This document shows, in pieces, positions 1 through 9,130 of a stretch of DNA of 64,000 nucleotides. The stretch's first letter is position 1; the number at the start of each line of letters is the position of its first letter. A program made the position numbers and the translations under genes. Source of the DNA: Dyadobacter endophyticus (GTDB taxonomy: Bacteria > Bacteroidota > Bacteroidia > Cytophagales > Spirosomataceae); assembly GCF_014641595.1 (NCBI RefSeq), contig NZ_BMIA01000005.1:248001-312000 (forward strand), written 5' to 3'. The notes under the pieces were generated by a model. That model was not told the origin of the DNA. It searched no databases and saw nothing but the letters and a program-made list of their open reading frames with translations.

Positions 1-126
1 GCAAAGTTAGCAGAATTCATGGTCCTAAAATGGTAAATCAGAAACGAAAAATTCTTTTTGGGATTGGAAATAGAAATTATAAAACTATTCGCATATTCGT
101 TCACAAACCTTGATTAAACCAAACAC

Positions 127-867
127 ATGCAGCCTTCACCTTTTATTGGAGAATTAGTCGGAACCATGGTTCTTATTTTACTTGGCAATGGCGTAGTTGC
201 CAATGTCGTACTGAAGAAAACCAAGGGTGAAAGCTCCGGCTGGATCGTGATAACCGCGGGTTGGGCTTTCGCAGTAATGTTTGGTGTGTTCACAGCCAAT
301 GCATTCGGAAGCGCGGCGGCACATTTGAACCCGGCCGTTACGGTGGGTTTTGCGGTTCTCCAAAACGATTATAGCCTGATTTCAACTTTTATTCCCGCCC
401 AGCTGATCGGCGCATTTCTTGGCGCTGTGCTGGTATGGCTGCAATATCTGCCCCACTGGAAGGCAACCGAAGACGGCGGGGCCAAACTAGCCTGTTTTTC
501 AACAGATCCGGCCATCAGAAGCACCGGTGCCAATTTCCTAAGTGAATTTCTCGCTACTATTATTCTGATCGTCGGCATTGTGGCCATCGGCTACGCGGGC
601 ACGTCGGATCCCGAAAAAGGTGGTATACCGTCGGGTGTCGCACCCTACCTGGTCGGTATGCTCGTTTGGAGCATTGGTTTATCGCTCGGAGGAACGACAG
701 GGTATGCGATCAATCCTGTGCGTGACCTTGGCCCGCGGATCGCCCACGCCATACTGCCTATTCCCAACAAAGGCAGCTCCGACTGGGGCTACGGCTGGAT
801 CCCCGTGGCGGCCCCCATTGTGGGAGCCATCATCGGCGGATTGATTCTTCGTAGCTTTTCTATGTAA
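127..867 (+). CDS. glpF: MIP-family glycerol uptake facilitator / aquaglyceroporin
   Basis: Inner-membrane channel of the major intrinsic protein family, predicted to let glycerol and small neutral solutes enter passively. The 246-residue length and alternating hydrophobic segments fit the family. The first half-helix motif is canonical (N68-P69-A70 within HLNPAVTVG). The second is N196-P197-V198 followed by R199-D200-L-G-P-R, the arginine being the selectivity-filter residue and the RDLGPR tail typical of glycerol facilitators. The second NPA is therefore NPV, a modest variant. The start is the ATG at 127; no Shine-Dalgarno is evident, which is usual in this phylum. The stop lies 2 nt from the stop of the convergent large gene, with no terminator between them. 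No glycerol kinase or dehydrogenase lies within the window, so the substrate rests on family resemblance. Confidence 0.9.
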   Translation: MQPSPFIGELVGTMVLILLGNGVVANVVLKKTKGESSGWIVITAGWAFAVMFGVFTANAFGSAAAHLNPAVTVGFAVLQNDYSLISTFIPAQLIGAFLGAVLVWLQYLPHWKATEDGGAKLACFSTDPAIRSTGANFLSEFLATIILIVGIVAIGYAGTSDPEKGGIPSGVAPYLVGMLVWSIGLSLGGTTGYAINPVRDLGPRIAHAILPIPNKGSSDWGYGWIPVAAPIVGAIIGGLILRSFSM

Positions 868-869
868 TT

Positions 870-3800
870 TTATTCAACTGTAATCTTCCCGCCGCCCGAA
901 TAGCTGCGGTACGCTCCCTGGTACATCGCATCGGCGGCAGCGGGGCCAACGGTAAATATGCCCTTTGAAACAATCCTTACCTGGTAATAAAAGGTTTTTT
1001 CCTGTGCGTCGGCCGTCGTGAAGAAATGGATGCGGTCGTCGCGGATATCGTAAAACTCCGGCACTGCCGCTTTCGTAATCCACGGCATATCGCGAGGCTC
1101 GGTAATGCGCGGATTTTCTATTTCAAAACCTGAGGGGAGCAGATCGGTAATTACCACGTTTTCAACCGGCAGGCCATTGGTGCTCGAAAGCGAGAGCTTG
1201 ACGACAATCAAATCATTTTGCTTGAAAGACTGCGCAGGCGCGCCATTGCGTGTGAGGAATTGGCGGCGAATGCTGAGCCCCTGATCCTCCTCGACATAAC
1301 TGCCCGTCGCCGACATGCCATCTGTCTGCGCGAACCAGTACAAATCGCCTTTGCCCTGCGTTTTCACGAGCAACTTCTGATTGATGATGCCTTTCGAGAT
1401 CTTCAACTCCTTGCCCGAAAACTGGCCCAATGCCTTGCCATTCGCCGAAACAGATGCCGTTACCGTGGAGTTGGAAGTCTTTTTAGCCAGTTTACCCAAA
1501 GCCAACACCGCAAACGCAGCTTCCTGCGTATTCAGGTACGAAGCCGATTGGATAGCCTGGGAGAGCTGCCGTCCAAGCACGGGAATCTGTACATTGGAAG
1601 GGTCAGATTCGATCAGCGTATTCAGTACGAGCGACATGTTCCGAAGGGGTGATGAGTAGCTGTTATCGAAATATTGTCCGGCATTTTCCGCTACATACTT
1701 CTTGGGCAGCAATGCATTGAAACTCCGTGAATCGCCGGTGAGTTGAAATGCACCAGCAAGCAGGTACTTGGTGTCTAACGTGAGCAGGTGCGGGTTTTGC
1801 TTATAATAATTCATCGAAGCACGGTTTGGATGACCGTCCAGGGCAAGCACGTAAAGTGAGTAAATGGCCTCACGACGTGCTACTGTCTTTCTGGTTTGCG
1901 TGCCAGTTGGCTGCCCCTCGTAAGCCAACCCGCTGTTGGTGCTCGCAGTGACCACTTCCCTGTTGGCGGTGGTGCCGCTCTGTGCTGTCAGATATTCCAC
2001 CGCCCGGCTGAGCGTTTTGGCATTTACTTCAAAACCTGCCCTGCGCGCTTCCTCCAGGAAGTGAACGGCATATGCGGTCGCCCACCAGTCTTCCTGTGTT
2101 GCGCCGGGCCACATACCCATTCCCCCATTGAATAGCTGCTGCGATTCTACTTTGCGGATAGCCTGCTGTACATTGGTCATGGGGTTAAAATCACTATCCC
2201 CGCTTCTCACAGTGTAAACCGGTGCAGCCATTGCCTTCGCAAGGTCGGCGAAGTAAATCTGCGGAAATGCTTTGGAAACAGTTTGTTCGAGACAACCATA
2301 TGGATAACCCAGCAGTGTCGATAACGCCTTTCCGCCTCCCTGGACAAGCGGTGAGCGGCTCAGAACTACCTGGCTTGTACTTGTCGCAGGTATGAATGGC
2401 GACCGCAGGTCGATCTGGCCCTGCTTGTCGCCAGCAATCAGGCCGGATGCACTCGTTTTCAACAGCGGCGATGCGGGACGAACCGTAATTTCGGTTTGGT
2501 TGACGAAAGTTTCTTTGAAGGCATTCACTTTCACCACCACTTTACCGAGGCCAATGGCCGCCGCCGCTTTGACCGCAAACACTGCACGGCTTTCTTTCCC
2601 GGCCGGTACAGTGATATTTTGGGTAACCGGTGCAGAGCCTGCTGCCAGCGGGCCGGAAAGTTGCACGGAAACTGTTGCAGTAGTCGCTTTGGCTTCTGTA
2701 TTGCTGATATTAACTGGCAGTACCAGTTCGTCGCCCGGACTTAGGAAACGCGGCAGACCTGCGCTGATCACAATCGGGTCGGCCACTTTCATGTTTTTGG
2801 TCGCTGAACCAAATGCATTATCCTTGTAAGCAACTGCCATAATGCGCAAATCGCCACTGAATTGGGGGATATTGACATCGAAAGTCGCCTCGCCGCTGCC
2901 ATTGGTTTTCAGCTGACCGCTCCAAAACGAAACCAGTTCGGTGCGGCCGTTGCTGAGCGGGTTTATGCGTCTTTCCAGATCATAACCGTCACCACCCGAG
3001 CTGGACGTTCCTGAAATGGTCAGTTCCGGGAAAAGCTGGGCGTACAAATCATGGCTTACGACCTCCAATGCCCGCTTCTGATAAAAATGCCCGTGGATAT
3101 CGGGAGTCTTAGAATTTTTGATCTGCAAAATTCCCTCATCTACCACGGCTAGCGTCACTTCCGCATTCGGCTCCGTCTTAATCCGGATCTGTTGCTTCGT
3201 TTTCGATCTCGATTTCTCAATGGCGGTAATGGAAACAGACAGTTGCCGGTCAGGATCGTCGACGATTATAGGCTGGAACCCGTGTGCGACCGTCAGGGGC
3301 ATATCGGAAGCGTCCAGTGGCCTGATCAGCGTCGCTGTCACGAATACGTTCGGCAAATGCTCTTCCTTGATTTTGAATGTGAGTTCGGCAGCCTTCTTCT
3401 CGGTTGTGAGGATGTGCTGTTCGAGCACGTTGTTCCGCTCTATTGTCACCAGTAACCTCCCGTCGAACGGCGTTTTGAACAGAACCTTTGCCGATTCGCC
3501 GGTTTTGTACCGGTCTTTATCAGTTTCCATCAACACTCGCCCTTCATTGCTCACTTCAAACGACGAGTATTGGGTATAACCGTAGCCGTAAGCATAGAAA
3601 TTCGCGAGCGTGTAATGCGCAGCGCCCGGGCGCCGCACACGTACCTCATATTCGCCCGAAACTGTGGGCACATAATGGAATGTACCTTTTCCTCCCGAAA
3701 GCGTCAGTTTGTTGGAATAAACCAGTTTTTCGTGCTTGCGGGAGGTGTATTGTAAGCGGTCGTATTTCTTTTCAACAACCGTCTGGTATTCGAGGCGCAC

Positions 3801-6329
3801 TACTTCGACGCTTGCGGTTGTACCATTTTGCAATGCGCCGTTCTTGCCAACACCCACAATATCAACTGGCACGGGCGCATTCGTCCCAACGTACGCATCG
3901 GGCAGGCGAATGCCGTAGAATACCGGCTGCGTGTACACGTCGAAGCGCTGCAACCTATTTACCGGCCTTCCGTTTTCGTCAAAAACAGTTACATAAATCT
4001 TGCCTTCCAACACACCAATATCCTGCAAGCCGGAGAGTAATGTAAACTGCTCGTTGGCTTGGCCCTGCTCGTTCGTCGTGCCCTGGCGGCTGTCGCGCTC
4101 GAAGGTAGTTTCAGCAGGTATATCAAATGTATATTCAGGAAAACCTTTGGCAGAAAAGCCTTTTCGTTGCAACTGAAAATCCATCTCGTAAGTGCGGTTG
4201 CTGGCAGGAGGGCCAAACAAGTTCACCGCTGTGGCCGTCAGCGACACTTTTTGCCCTGAAACATAGTCTTTGGCCGCACCGCTGAGATCTACTTTAATGC
4301 GATCAGGCATAAATTCTTCCACGCTCACAGCCTGAGACCCTAGTAAAACCTCATTCGCATTATAGACTTCCAGAATATAAGTGCCTGTCAGTACGCCGGC
4401 ATCGAGCGGGATTTCCGATTCTACGGCGCCCTGGTCGTTGGTCGTTTTGCGCCATGTCCGGAATTCTCGGCCATTCGGAGTTAGTAACCGCAGTTTCAAA
4501 GGCACTTTCGCCGCCGTTTTCCAATCCTGCGTCCGCAACACCGTGTTGAAATGCATGGTTTCGCCAGGGCGGTAAATGTCGCGCTGGCCGTAAATGAACA
4601 CCTGGTACCCCGACGCATTGTCCCGCAAGCCTTCCACATCGAATCGGGAAGTGAGTACCTGCGTATCTTCGAGCAGCAGGTAATTGAAATCGTCTTCTAA
4701 ACTCGCCGTGATCATCGCAATCTTGAAGCCAGGCGCTTTCTCGCCTAGCTTATCAACATGCGCAATGCCGTCGCCGTCGGTTTTGAGTGTGTGAACAGTC
4801 TGATTGTTGGAACTGACGAGCGTCAGTTCAAGGTCCTTGATCGGCTCGTTGGTTTTAATGGAATTTGCAAAAATCCAGAGCTCATCTTTACCCTGCTTGG
4901 CAATAAGGCCAATGTCGGAAATCGACACCAGCTTGGTCGCGCCCAGGTACGCCTCTTCCTCCGAATTCACCGCCACCAGATACACGCCCTGCCGTTTGTT
5001 GTCGTCAGGTAATGCAATATTCAATGCCGAAATACCCTTGTCTTTCGAAAGGTCTGCAGTTTCGACCGTTTTGCTCACGATTACATCGCTCAGTTGGCTG
5101 TCGCGGTCGTCGCTATAATTGAAATTGCCGGTTGGCTGCCAGTCATCCCCCACGTACGCATAGTCATTCCAGCGGTTGTTGTGGATATAATGCAGGATAT
5201 TGTTGGCGTACAGCTTCGAAATGCGTACCTGTACCTTCGGCACGTTTACGATATTGACGCCGATATTTCTCGAACTTTTGGAAGATAAATACAGGCCCTT
5301 TTTATTAGCAAACGAGATCGCCGCGGGCATTTTACCAAAAAACAGATCCCGCGAAGTTTCTTCTTCCAAAGCTTGCCCTAAAATGCCTTTCAGTGTCTGT
5401 TTCAGTTGCAGTACGTAAGTTTCCGTTTCATTGAAAGCTCCTCGGAGAATAAAGCCATTCTCCGTCGGTTCGGTTTCTACCGCAGCTTCGGGACTTATCG
5501 TAAAGCTATTGGCGATACTTTCCTTATTCAGCTCCTGCGTAGTGACGATCCGCGCATAACCCGCATTATTCTCAAACCCGGTTTTGATATCCATCACTTC
5601 CAGATGCAGCGGCGACGGAATGCTGACGGTCCTTGCAAGCGCCTCCTGGCTACTGTATGAAGTATTTTGCACCTTCACACCTTTATCAATCGCGATATTG
5701 ACCGGCGTTTCATTGTTGTCCGCTTTCCCGATATTGGTCAACGCCAGCGTCATCGACGATTCATCCTGCGAGGGCAATACCCTGTATTGCAATGCCTCGT
5801 TCCCGGACAAAACCTTCAATTTTTCAGCCACATTCTGCCCATTCACCGGGTAATTGAAATGCAACCGCAGCCGCGCTTCCTGCCTGCTCGTTTCCTGAGA
5901 CAGTGTCCACCAGCTTTCCGTTTCCACGAGTTGTAAATAGGGGGTATGGAACGCGATCGGGTCTTTGGAAATATTGTATTTTTTTTCCTTATCCGTCTTC
6001 TCCGTGACCAGGTCCGTGAGTTGTGCCTTATAGGACGTAGCAGCACCAAATCCGGCAACAGGCGAGAAAACAAGTTCGTTAGGTGCAGTCCATTTGAATT
6101 TCCCCCGAACCGCAGGCTCGAACGTCACATACTGCGTCGAATCCCAGTTATTGAGCTCGGCCGCAGAAACCAGGTCCTTGTTGAAGGTAAACACAAGGTT
6201 TTGCGATTGCCCGACCTCTTCCGTGAAGTTGGTACCTGCCACGCGAATCTCATTAAAAGAAGAGCATCTGCTAAAAAACCAGACAAAAAAGAGAAGGCAA
6301 AAAGAACACAGGATGGCAGTCTTTTTCAT
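870..6329 (-). CDS. Bacterial alpha-2-macroglobulin family protein (thioester protease trap)
   Basis: A 1819-residue exported protein of the bacterial alpha-2-macroglobulin family (COG2373, YfhM-like). Such proteins are thought to trap attacking proteases in the periplasm or at the cell surface through a reactive thioester. The N-terminus has a basic start and a long hydrophobic stretch ending in FFSRCSS, so Cys22 may be lipidated although the lipobox is imperfect. Macroglobulin-like beta domains fill the first two thirds; the bait region probably lies near residues 1100-1200. The thioester motif is intact as YGCLEQT, with C1346 and Q1349, followed by the helical thioester domain (residues about 1330-1650) and a C-terminal receptor-like beta domain. 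In many bacteria this gene sits beside pbpC, which encodes penicillin-binding protein 1C; no pbpC is seen here. It lies downstream of ispH on the same strand, separated by a terminator, so it is probably transcribed on its own. Confidence 0.9.
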   Translation of the reverse strand: MKKTAILCSFCLLFFVWFFSRCSSFNEIRVAGTNFTEEVGQSQNLVFTFNKDLVSAAELNNWDSTQYVTFEPAVRGKFKWTAPNELVFSPVAGFGAATSYKAQLTDLVTEKTDKEKKYNISKDPIAFHTPYLQLVETESWWTLSQETSRQEARLRLHFNYPVNGQNVAEKLKVLSGNEALQYRVLPSQDESSMTLALTNIGKADNNETPVNIAIDKGVKVQNTSYSSQEALARTVSIPSPLHLEVMDIKTGFENNAGYARIVTTQELNKESIANSFTISPEAAVETEPTENGFILRGAFNETETYVLQLKQTLKGILGQALEEETSRDLFFGKMPAAISFANKKGLYLSSKSSRNIGVNIVNVPKVQVRISKLYANNILHYIHNNRWNDYAYVGDDWQPTGNFNYSDDRDSQLSDVIVSKTVETADLSKDKGISALNIALPDDNKRQGVYLVAVNSEEEAYLGATKLVSISDIGLIAKQGKDELWIFANSIKTNEPIKDLELTLVSSNNQTVHTLKTDGDGIAHVDKLGEKAPGFKIAMITASLEDDFNYLLLEDTQVLTSRFDVEGLRDNASGYQVFIYGQRDIYRPGETMHFNTVLRTQDWKTAAKVPLKLRLLTPNGREFRTWRKTTNDQGAVESEIPLDAGVLTGTYILEVYNANEVLLGSQAVSVEEFMPDRIKVDLSGAAKDYVSGQKVSLTATAVNLFGPPASNRTYEMDFQLQRKGFSAKGFPEYTFDIPAETTFERDSRQGTTNEQGQANEQFTLLSGLQDIGVLEGKIYVTVFDENGRPVNRLQRFDVYTQPVFYGIRLPDAYVGTNAPVPVDIVGVGKNGALQNGTTASVEVVRLEYQTVVEKKYDRLQYTSRKHEKLVYSNKLTLSGGKGTFHYVPTVSGEYEVRVRRPGAAHYTLANFYAYGYGYTQYSSFEVSNEGRVLMETDKDRYKTGESAKVLFKTPFDGRLLVTIERNNVLEQHILTTEKKAAELTFKIKEEHLPNVFVTATLIRPLDASDMPLTVAHGFQPIIVDDPDRQLSVSITAIEKSRSKTKQQIRIKTEPNAEVTLAVVDEGILQIKNSKTPDIHGHFYQKRALEVVSHDLYAQLFPELTISGTSSSGGDGYDLERRINPLSNGRTELVSFWSGQLKTNGSGEATFDVNIPQFSGDLRIMAVAYKDNAFGSATKNMKVADPIVISAGLPRFLSPGDELVLPVNISNTEAKATTATVSVQLSGPLAAGSAPVTQNITVPAGKESRAVFAVKAAAAIGLGKVVVKVNAFKETFVNQTEITVRPASPLLKTSASGLIAGDKQGQIDLRSPFIPATSTSQVVLSRSPLVQGGGKALSTLLGYPYGCLEQTVSKAFPQIYFADLAKAMAAPVYTVRSGDSDFNPMTNVQQAIRKVESQQLFNGGMGMWPGATQEDWWATAYAVHFLEEARRAGFEVNAKTLSRAVEYLTAQSGTTANREVVTASTNSGLAYEGQPTGTQTRKTVARREAIYSLYVLALDGHPNRASMNYYKQNPHLLTLDTKYLLAGAFQLTGDSRSFNALLPKKYVAENAGQYFDNSYSSPLRNMSLVLNTLIESDPSNVQIPVLGRQLSQAIQSASYLNTQEAAFAVLALGKLAKKTSNSTVTASVSANGKALGQFSGKELKISKGIINQKLLVKTQGKGDLYWFAQTDGMSATGSYVEEDQGLSIRRQFLTRNGAPAQSFKQNDLIVVKLSLSSTNGLPVENVVITDLLPSGFEIENPRITEPRDMPWITKAAVPEFYDIRDDRIHFFTTADAQEKTFYYQVRIVSKGIFTVGPAAADAMYQGAYRSYSGGGKITVE

Positions 6330-6343
6330 AGGAAAGAAGATAT

Positions 6344-6379
6344 AAAAAACGGATGATTTTTAGGATCAAAAACCATCCG
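6344..6379 (-). terminator. Rho-independent terminator downstream of ispH
   Basis: Arms 6350-6361 and 6368-6379 (CGGATG.../...CATCCG) pair with one mismatch. Read on the minus strand, the stem is followed by a run of six T. It separates ispH from the macroglobulin gene. Confidence 0.75.
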
Positions 6380-6470
6380 CCTAAATTAGACTTTATAAGT
6401 TAATTCGCTTTATATAACCTCTTTCAAATGATTCAACGGCGTCTCTGTAAAATTTAACGGTAGCACGCTT

Positions 6471-7694
6471 TCAGAACGCCCGCATGACTTCTTCGATCGG
6501 TTTTGTTCCTTCGAAAAACGAAAGCAGCCGCACGAGAATTCCTTCCACCACTGCATCCGGGCACGATGCGCCGCACGTGAGCATGATACGTACGGGAGCT
6601 TTGTCGGGAATATAGTTTTCCGTGACCGTTTCTTCCTTTTTATGCAAATCAAAATGGCGGATCAGCTGCCGGTCGAGGATTTTATTCACTGATTCGATAA
6701 AATAGGTTGGAAACTTCTGTTCACACAACTCGACTAAATGCGAGGTGTTCGAACTGTTATAACCTCCCGCCACGACCACCAGATCCGCCTCGTGCGTAAG
6801 CAGCGCATACGTAGCGTCCTGATTATCGTTCGTCGCATAGCATAATGTATCACGGGTATTGGCAAAACGGTCCTCGACCTGTTCGGGACGCAGGCTGTAA
6901 TGCCGGATCATCGCATTTTTGAGATAATCCGCGATGCCCTGCGTGTCGGAAGCCAGCATGGTTGTCTGGTTCACGACACCGATACGCTGCAAGTCTTTTT
7001 CAGGGTCGAAGCCTTCGGAATACTGGTTTTTGAAATCCTCAAAAAATTGCAATGCAGGCCTGAGACCCGTCATGTATTCCGCCAAAATCTGGGCCTGTTT
7101 CATATTCTCGACCACAACGGTCGGCGCATTTTCCTTACTATGCGAGAATGTGGCGCGCGTTTCCTCGTGATTGGGCTTGCCGTGTACAACGATCGTATAA
7201 TCTTTCTCGCCAATCTGCGCCGCCCGGTTCCATACCTTCTCTACAAATGGGCAGGTTGTGTCATACACATATGCGTTCACGCCCAGTTCCGACAGTTTCT
7301 GCTGGTTTTCAACAGTTGTACCAAATGCAGGAACGATGACAATATCCTCGGTGGTAAGCTGCTCCCAGCCGATAAGTTGGTTGCCTTTGGTATCCATAAT
7401 GAACTGCACACCGCGCTCCATCAGATCGCGGTTCACGTCCGGATTATGGATCATTTCGCTCAAAAGAAAAATCCGCTTGTTCGGGTTTTCAGCAATTGCT
7501 TTATAGGCAATATCGATCGCATTCTCTACCCCGTAACAAAAGCCGAAATGGCGTGCGATGAGGAACTGTACCGGTCCGAAATCGAGCAAAGTGGGCGAAT
7601 AATCCCTTTTCAGCTTGTCGTTTTTACGGCGAAATTCCTTGATCGGCGTGATAATGCGGCTCCGGTAAAAATCGGGGATATTGAAAGTTTTCAT
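6471..7694 (-). CDS. ispH: 4-hydroxy-3-methylbut-2-enyl diphosphate reductase
   Basis: Last enzyme of the non-mevalonate (MEP) isoprenoid pathway: an iron-sulfur enzyme that reductively dehydroxylates HMBPP to IPP and DMAPP in the cytoplasm. At 407 residues it is the long form seen in Bacteroidetes; Escherichia coli IspH is about 316. The three cluster-ligand cysteines are visible: C53 in FGFCYGVENA, C148 in DTTCPFVEKVW and C285 in TLCYATNDNQ. The GGYNSSNTSHL segment matches the substrate-binding SxN region. The C-terminal CGASCPDAVVEG carries two additional cysteines (C374, C378) where E. coli has AGASAPD. The start is the ATG at 7694, about 34 nt downstream of a perfect Bacteroidetes -7 element. 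A polyprenyl synthase that would use its products lies about 19 kb away. Confidence 0.96.
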   Translation of the reverse strand: MKTFNIPDFYRSRIITPIKEFRRKNDKLKRDYSPTLLDFGPVQFLIARHFGFCYGVENAIDIAYKAIAENPNKRIFLLSEMIHNPDVNRDLMERGVQFIMDTKGNQLIGWEQLTTEDIVIVPAFGTTVENQQKLSELGVNAYVYDTTCPFVEKVWNRAAQIGEKDYTIVVHGKPNHEETRATFSHSKENAPTVVVENMKQAQILAEYMTGLRPALQFFEDFKNQYSEGFDPEKDLQRIGVVNQTTMLASDTQGIADYLKNAMIRHYSLRPEQVEDRFANTRDTLCYATNDNQDATYALLTHEADLVVVAGGYNSSNTSHLVELCEQKFPTYFIESVNKILDRQLIRHFDLHKKEETVTENYIPDKAPVRIMLTCGASCPDAVVEGILVRLLSFFEGTKPIEEVMRAF

Positions 7695-7727
7695 GTACTA
7701 AAATCGGTAGATTGCATCAAGGCAGCA

Positions 7728-7758
7728 CAAAGATAACCCCACCTTTTTCTAAGAACAA
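7728..7758 (-). promoter_or_regulatory. Bacteroidetes-type promoter of ispH
   Basis: On the minus strand TATCTTTG (7735-7728) matches the -7 consensus TAnnTTTG exactly. A TTG lies 20 nt upstream (7758-7756) as the -33 element. The predicted transcript starts near 7722, giving a leader of about 28 nt. Confidence 0.7.
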
Positions 7759-7873
7759 GACGGTATGTCCCTTTGTTCGGTATGCAGCATTTTGAAAAAA
7801 TTTTTAACCAAATGCAACATGCCGTATAAACAGTTGTCTTTGATTCAGAACGTTCAAAATCTAAACCTTCTGC

Positions 7874-8437
7874 TTGAAAACACAAATTTACCCCGACCGG
7901 CACGTCGAACTGGTAGAGCGTTGTAAACTCGGAGAGCGCAAAGCGCAGTACGAGCTTTATAAACATTACTCAAAAGCCATGTTCAACATCTGCATGCGGA
8001 TACTGAACCATTTGGGAGAGGCTGAGGATGCTTTGCAGGAGGCCTTCGTGGATGCTTTCACGAATCTCCACCAGTTCAGGCAACAATCCACGTTTGGGGC
8101 ATGGTTGAAGCAAATCGTGGTCAATAAGGCTATCAACCACATGCGGAGCAGAAAGGTAAAATGGGTGGAAATCGAGGAATTCCACGAGACTTTGGAGCAA
8201 AGCGACCGGAATGAGGACTCTTTCGGACTGGATGAGAGCGACACGACGCTCGAAATAGAAAGGGTTCGCAACGCGGTACAGAAATTGCCGGATGGTTACC
8301 GGGTGGTACTAAGCCTGTATTTGTTCGAGGGCTACGACCATGAAGAAATCGGCGAAGTGCTCGGGATCAGCGAAACGACCTCCCGGACGCAATATATGAG
8401 GGCGAAAAGGAAATTGACTGAAATGCTGGTCAGATGA
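7874..8437 (+). CDS. ECF-type RNA polymerase sigma factor
   Basis: A 187-residue sigma-70 family factor of the extracytoplasmic-function type. It recruits RNA polymerase to alternative promoters. Region 2 (residues about 25-95) contains LNHLGEAEDALQEAFVDAF and the FGAWLKQIVVNKAINHMRSR promoter-melting segment. Region 4 (about 130-185) has LPDGYRVVLSLYLFEGYDHEEIGEVLGIS, a helix-turn-helix that would read the -35/-33 element. The frame opens with TTG at 7874; the next in-frame ATG would delete much of region 2, so the TTG start is preferred. The next gene encodes a single-pass membrane protein that is probably its anti-sigma factor, followed by a DUF4097-like exported protein. This three-gene layout is common in Bacteroidetes. 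Confidence 0.9.
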   Translation: MKTQIYPDRHVELVERCKLGERKAQYELYKHYSKAMFNICMRILNHLGEAEDALQEAFVDAFTNLHQFRQQSTFGAWLKQIVVNKAINHMRSRKVKWVEIEEFHETLEQSDRNEDSFGLDESDTTLEIERVRNAVQKLPDGYRVVLSLYLFEGYDHEEIGEVLGISETTSRTQYMRAKRKLTEMLVR

Positions 8438-8521
8438 GCTTTTCATTAGTTAGAAATGATACTTACCTAAAACTCTTACGGATTTGAGACTATTATTTAC
8501 ACTTGACAAGTTAATTAATCT

Positions 8522-9130
8522 ATGAAAAATTCTTCTGATAAAAAGGATCGATTGGAGCGGTTTGTGCGTGATAACAGGGATGGATTTGATACTTTCTTAC
8601 CGCAGGATTCTTTATGGAGCCAGATTGAGAGCCAATTACATAACGAGATTCCGATAGTACCCGAGAAATCGAAAAAAAAAATCAGGCGTCTGAGTAACCC
8701 CTATTTCGATTGGCGTATTGCCGCGGGGGTGTTCCTGGCGCTCGGAATCGGGTTTCTGGCTTACCTCAATAACGAGTATGGCATTACCCGTGATCCGAAC
8801 GTGGCCCTGAAAGTCCCCGCATATGCCCGCGAATTCAATCAATACAATGTTGCAATAGACCAAAAAAGGGAGGAGATCATCAAACTGGCCCGGAACAATC
8901 CTGAGCTGTACAAAGATTTCTCCGCTGATTTGGAAAGTCTGGAATCGAGCTATAAAAACCTCCGTTCCAACTTATCTAACGCCCCTAACCAGGAAGCACT
9001 GCTCGAAGCAATGGTTCAGAACCTGCAATTACAGGTGGATCTTCTGAATCAACAACTGGAAATTTTGCAACGTATTAACAAAGTGAAAAATGATAACGAT
9101 AAAGAAAATAGCGACGCTCCTGTTATTTAG
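8522..9130 (+). CDS. Single-pass membrane protein, probable anti-sigma factor
   Basis: A 202-residue protein with a charged N-terminal cytoplasmic part (residues 1-60, including DRLERFVRDNRDGFDTFLP), one transmembrane helix at about 65-83 (WRIAAGVFLALGIGFLAYL), and a C-terminal region rich in predicted coiled coil (about 105-190, LQLQVDLLNQQLEILQRI). Location immediately after an ECF sigma gene, with the N-terminus in the cytoplasm, is the classical anti-sigma arrangement. The N-terminal segment lacks the HxxxCxxC zinc motif of ZAS-type anti-sigma factors, so the assignment rests on context and topology. It overlaps the start of the next gene by 41 nt, which suggests translational coupling. 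Confidence 0.65.
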   Translation: MKNSSDKKDRLERFVRDNRDGFDTFLPQDSLWSQIESQLHNEIPIVPEKSKKKIRRLSNPYFDWRIAAGVFLALGIGFLAYLNNEYGITRDPNVALKVPAYAREFNQYNVAIDQKREEIIKLARNNPELYKDFSADLESLESSYKNLRSNLSNAPNQEALLEAMVQNLQLQVDLLNQQLEILQRINKVKNDNDKENSDAPVI

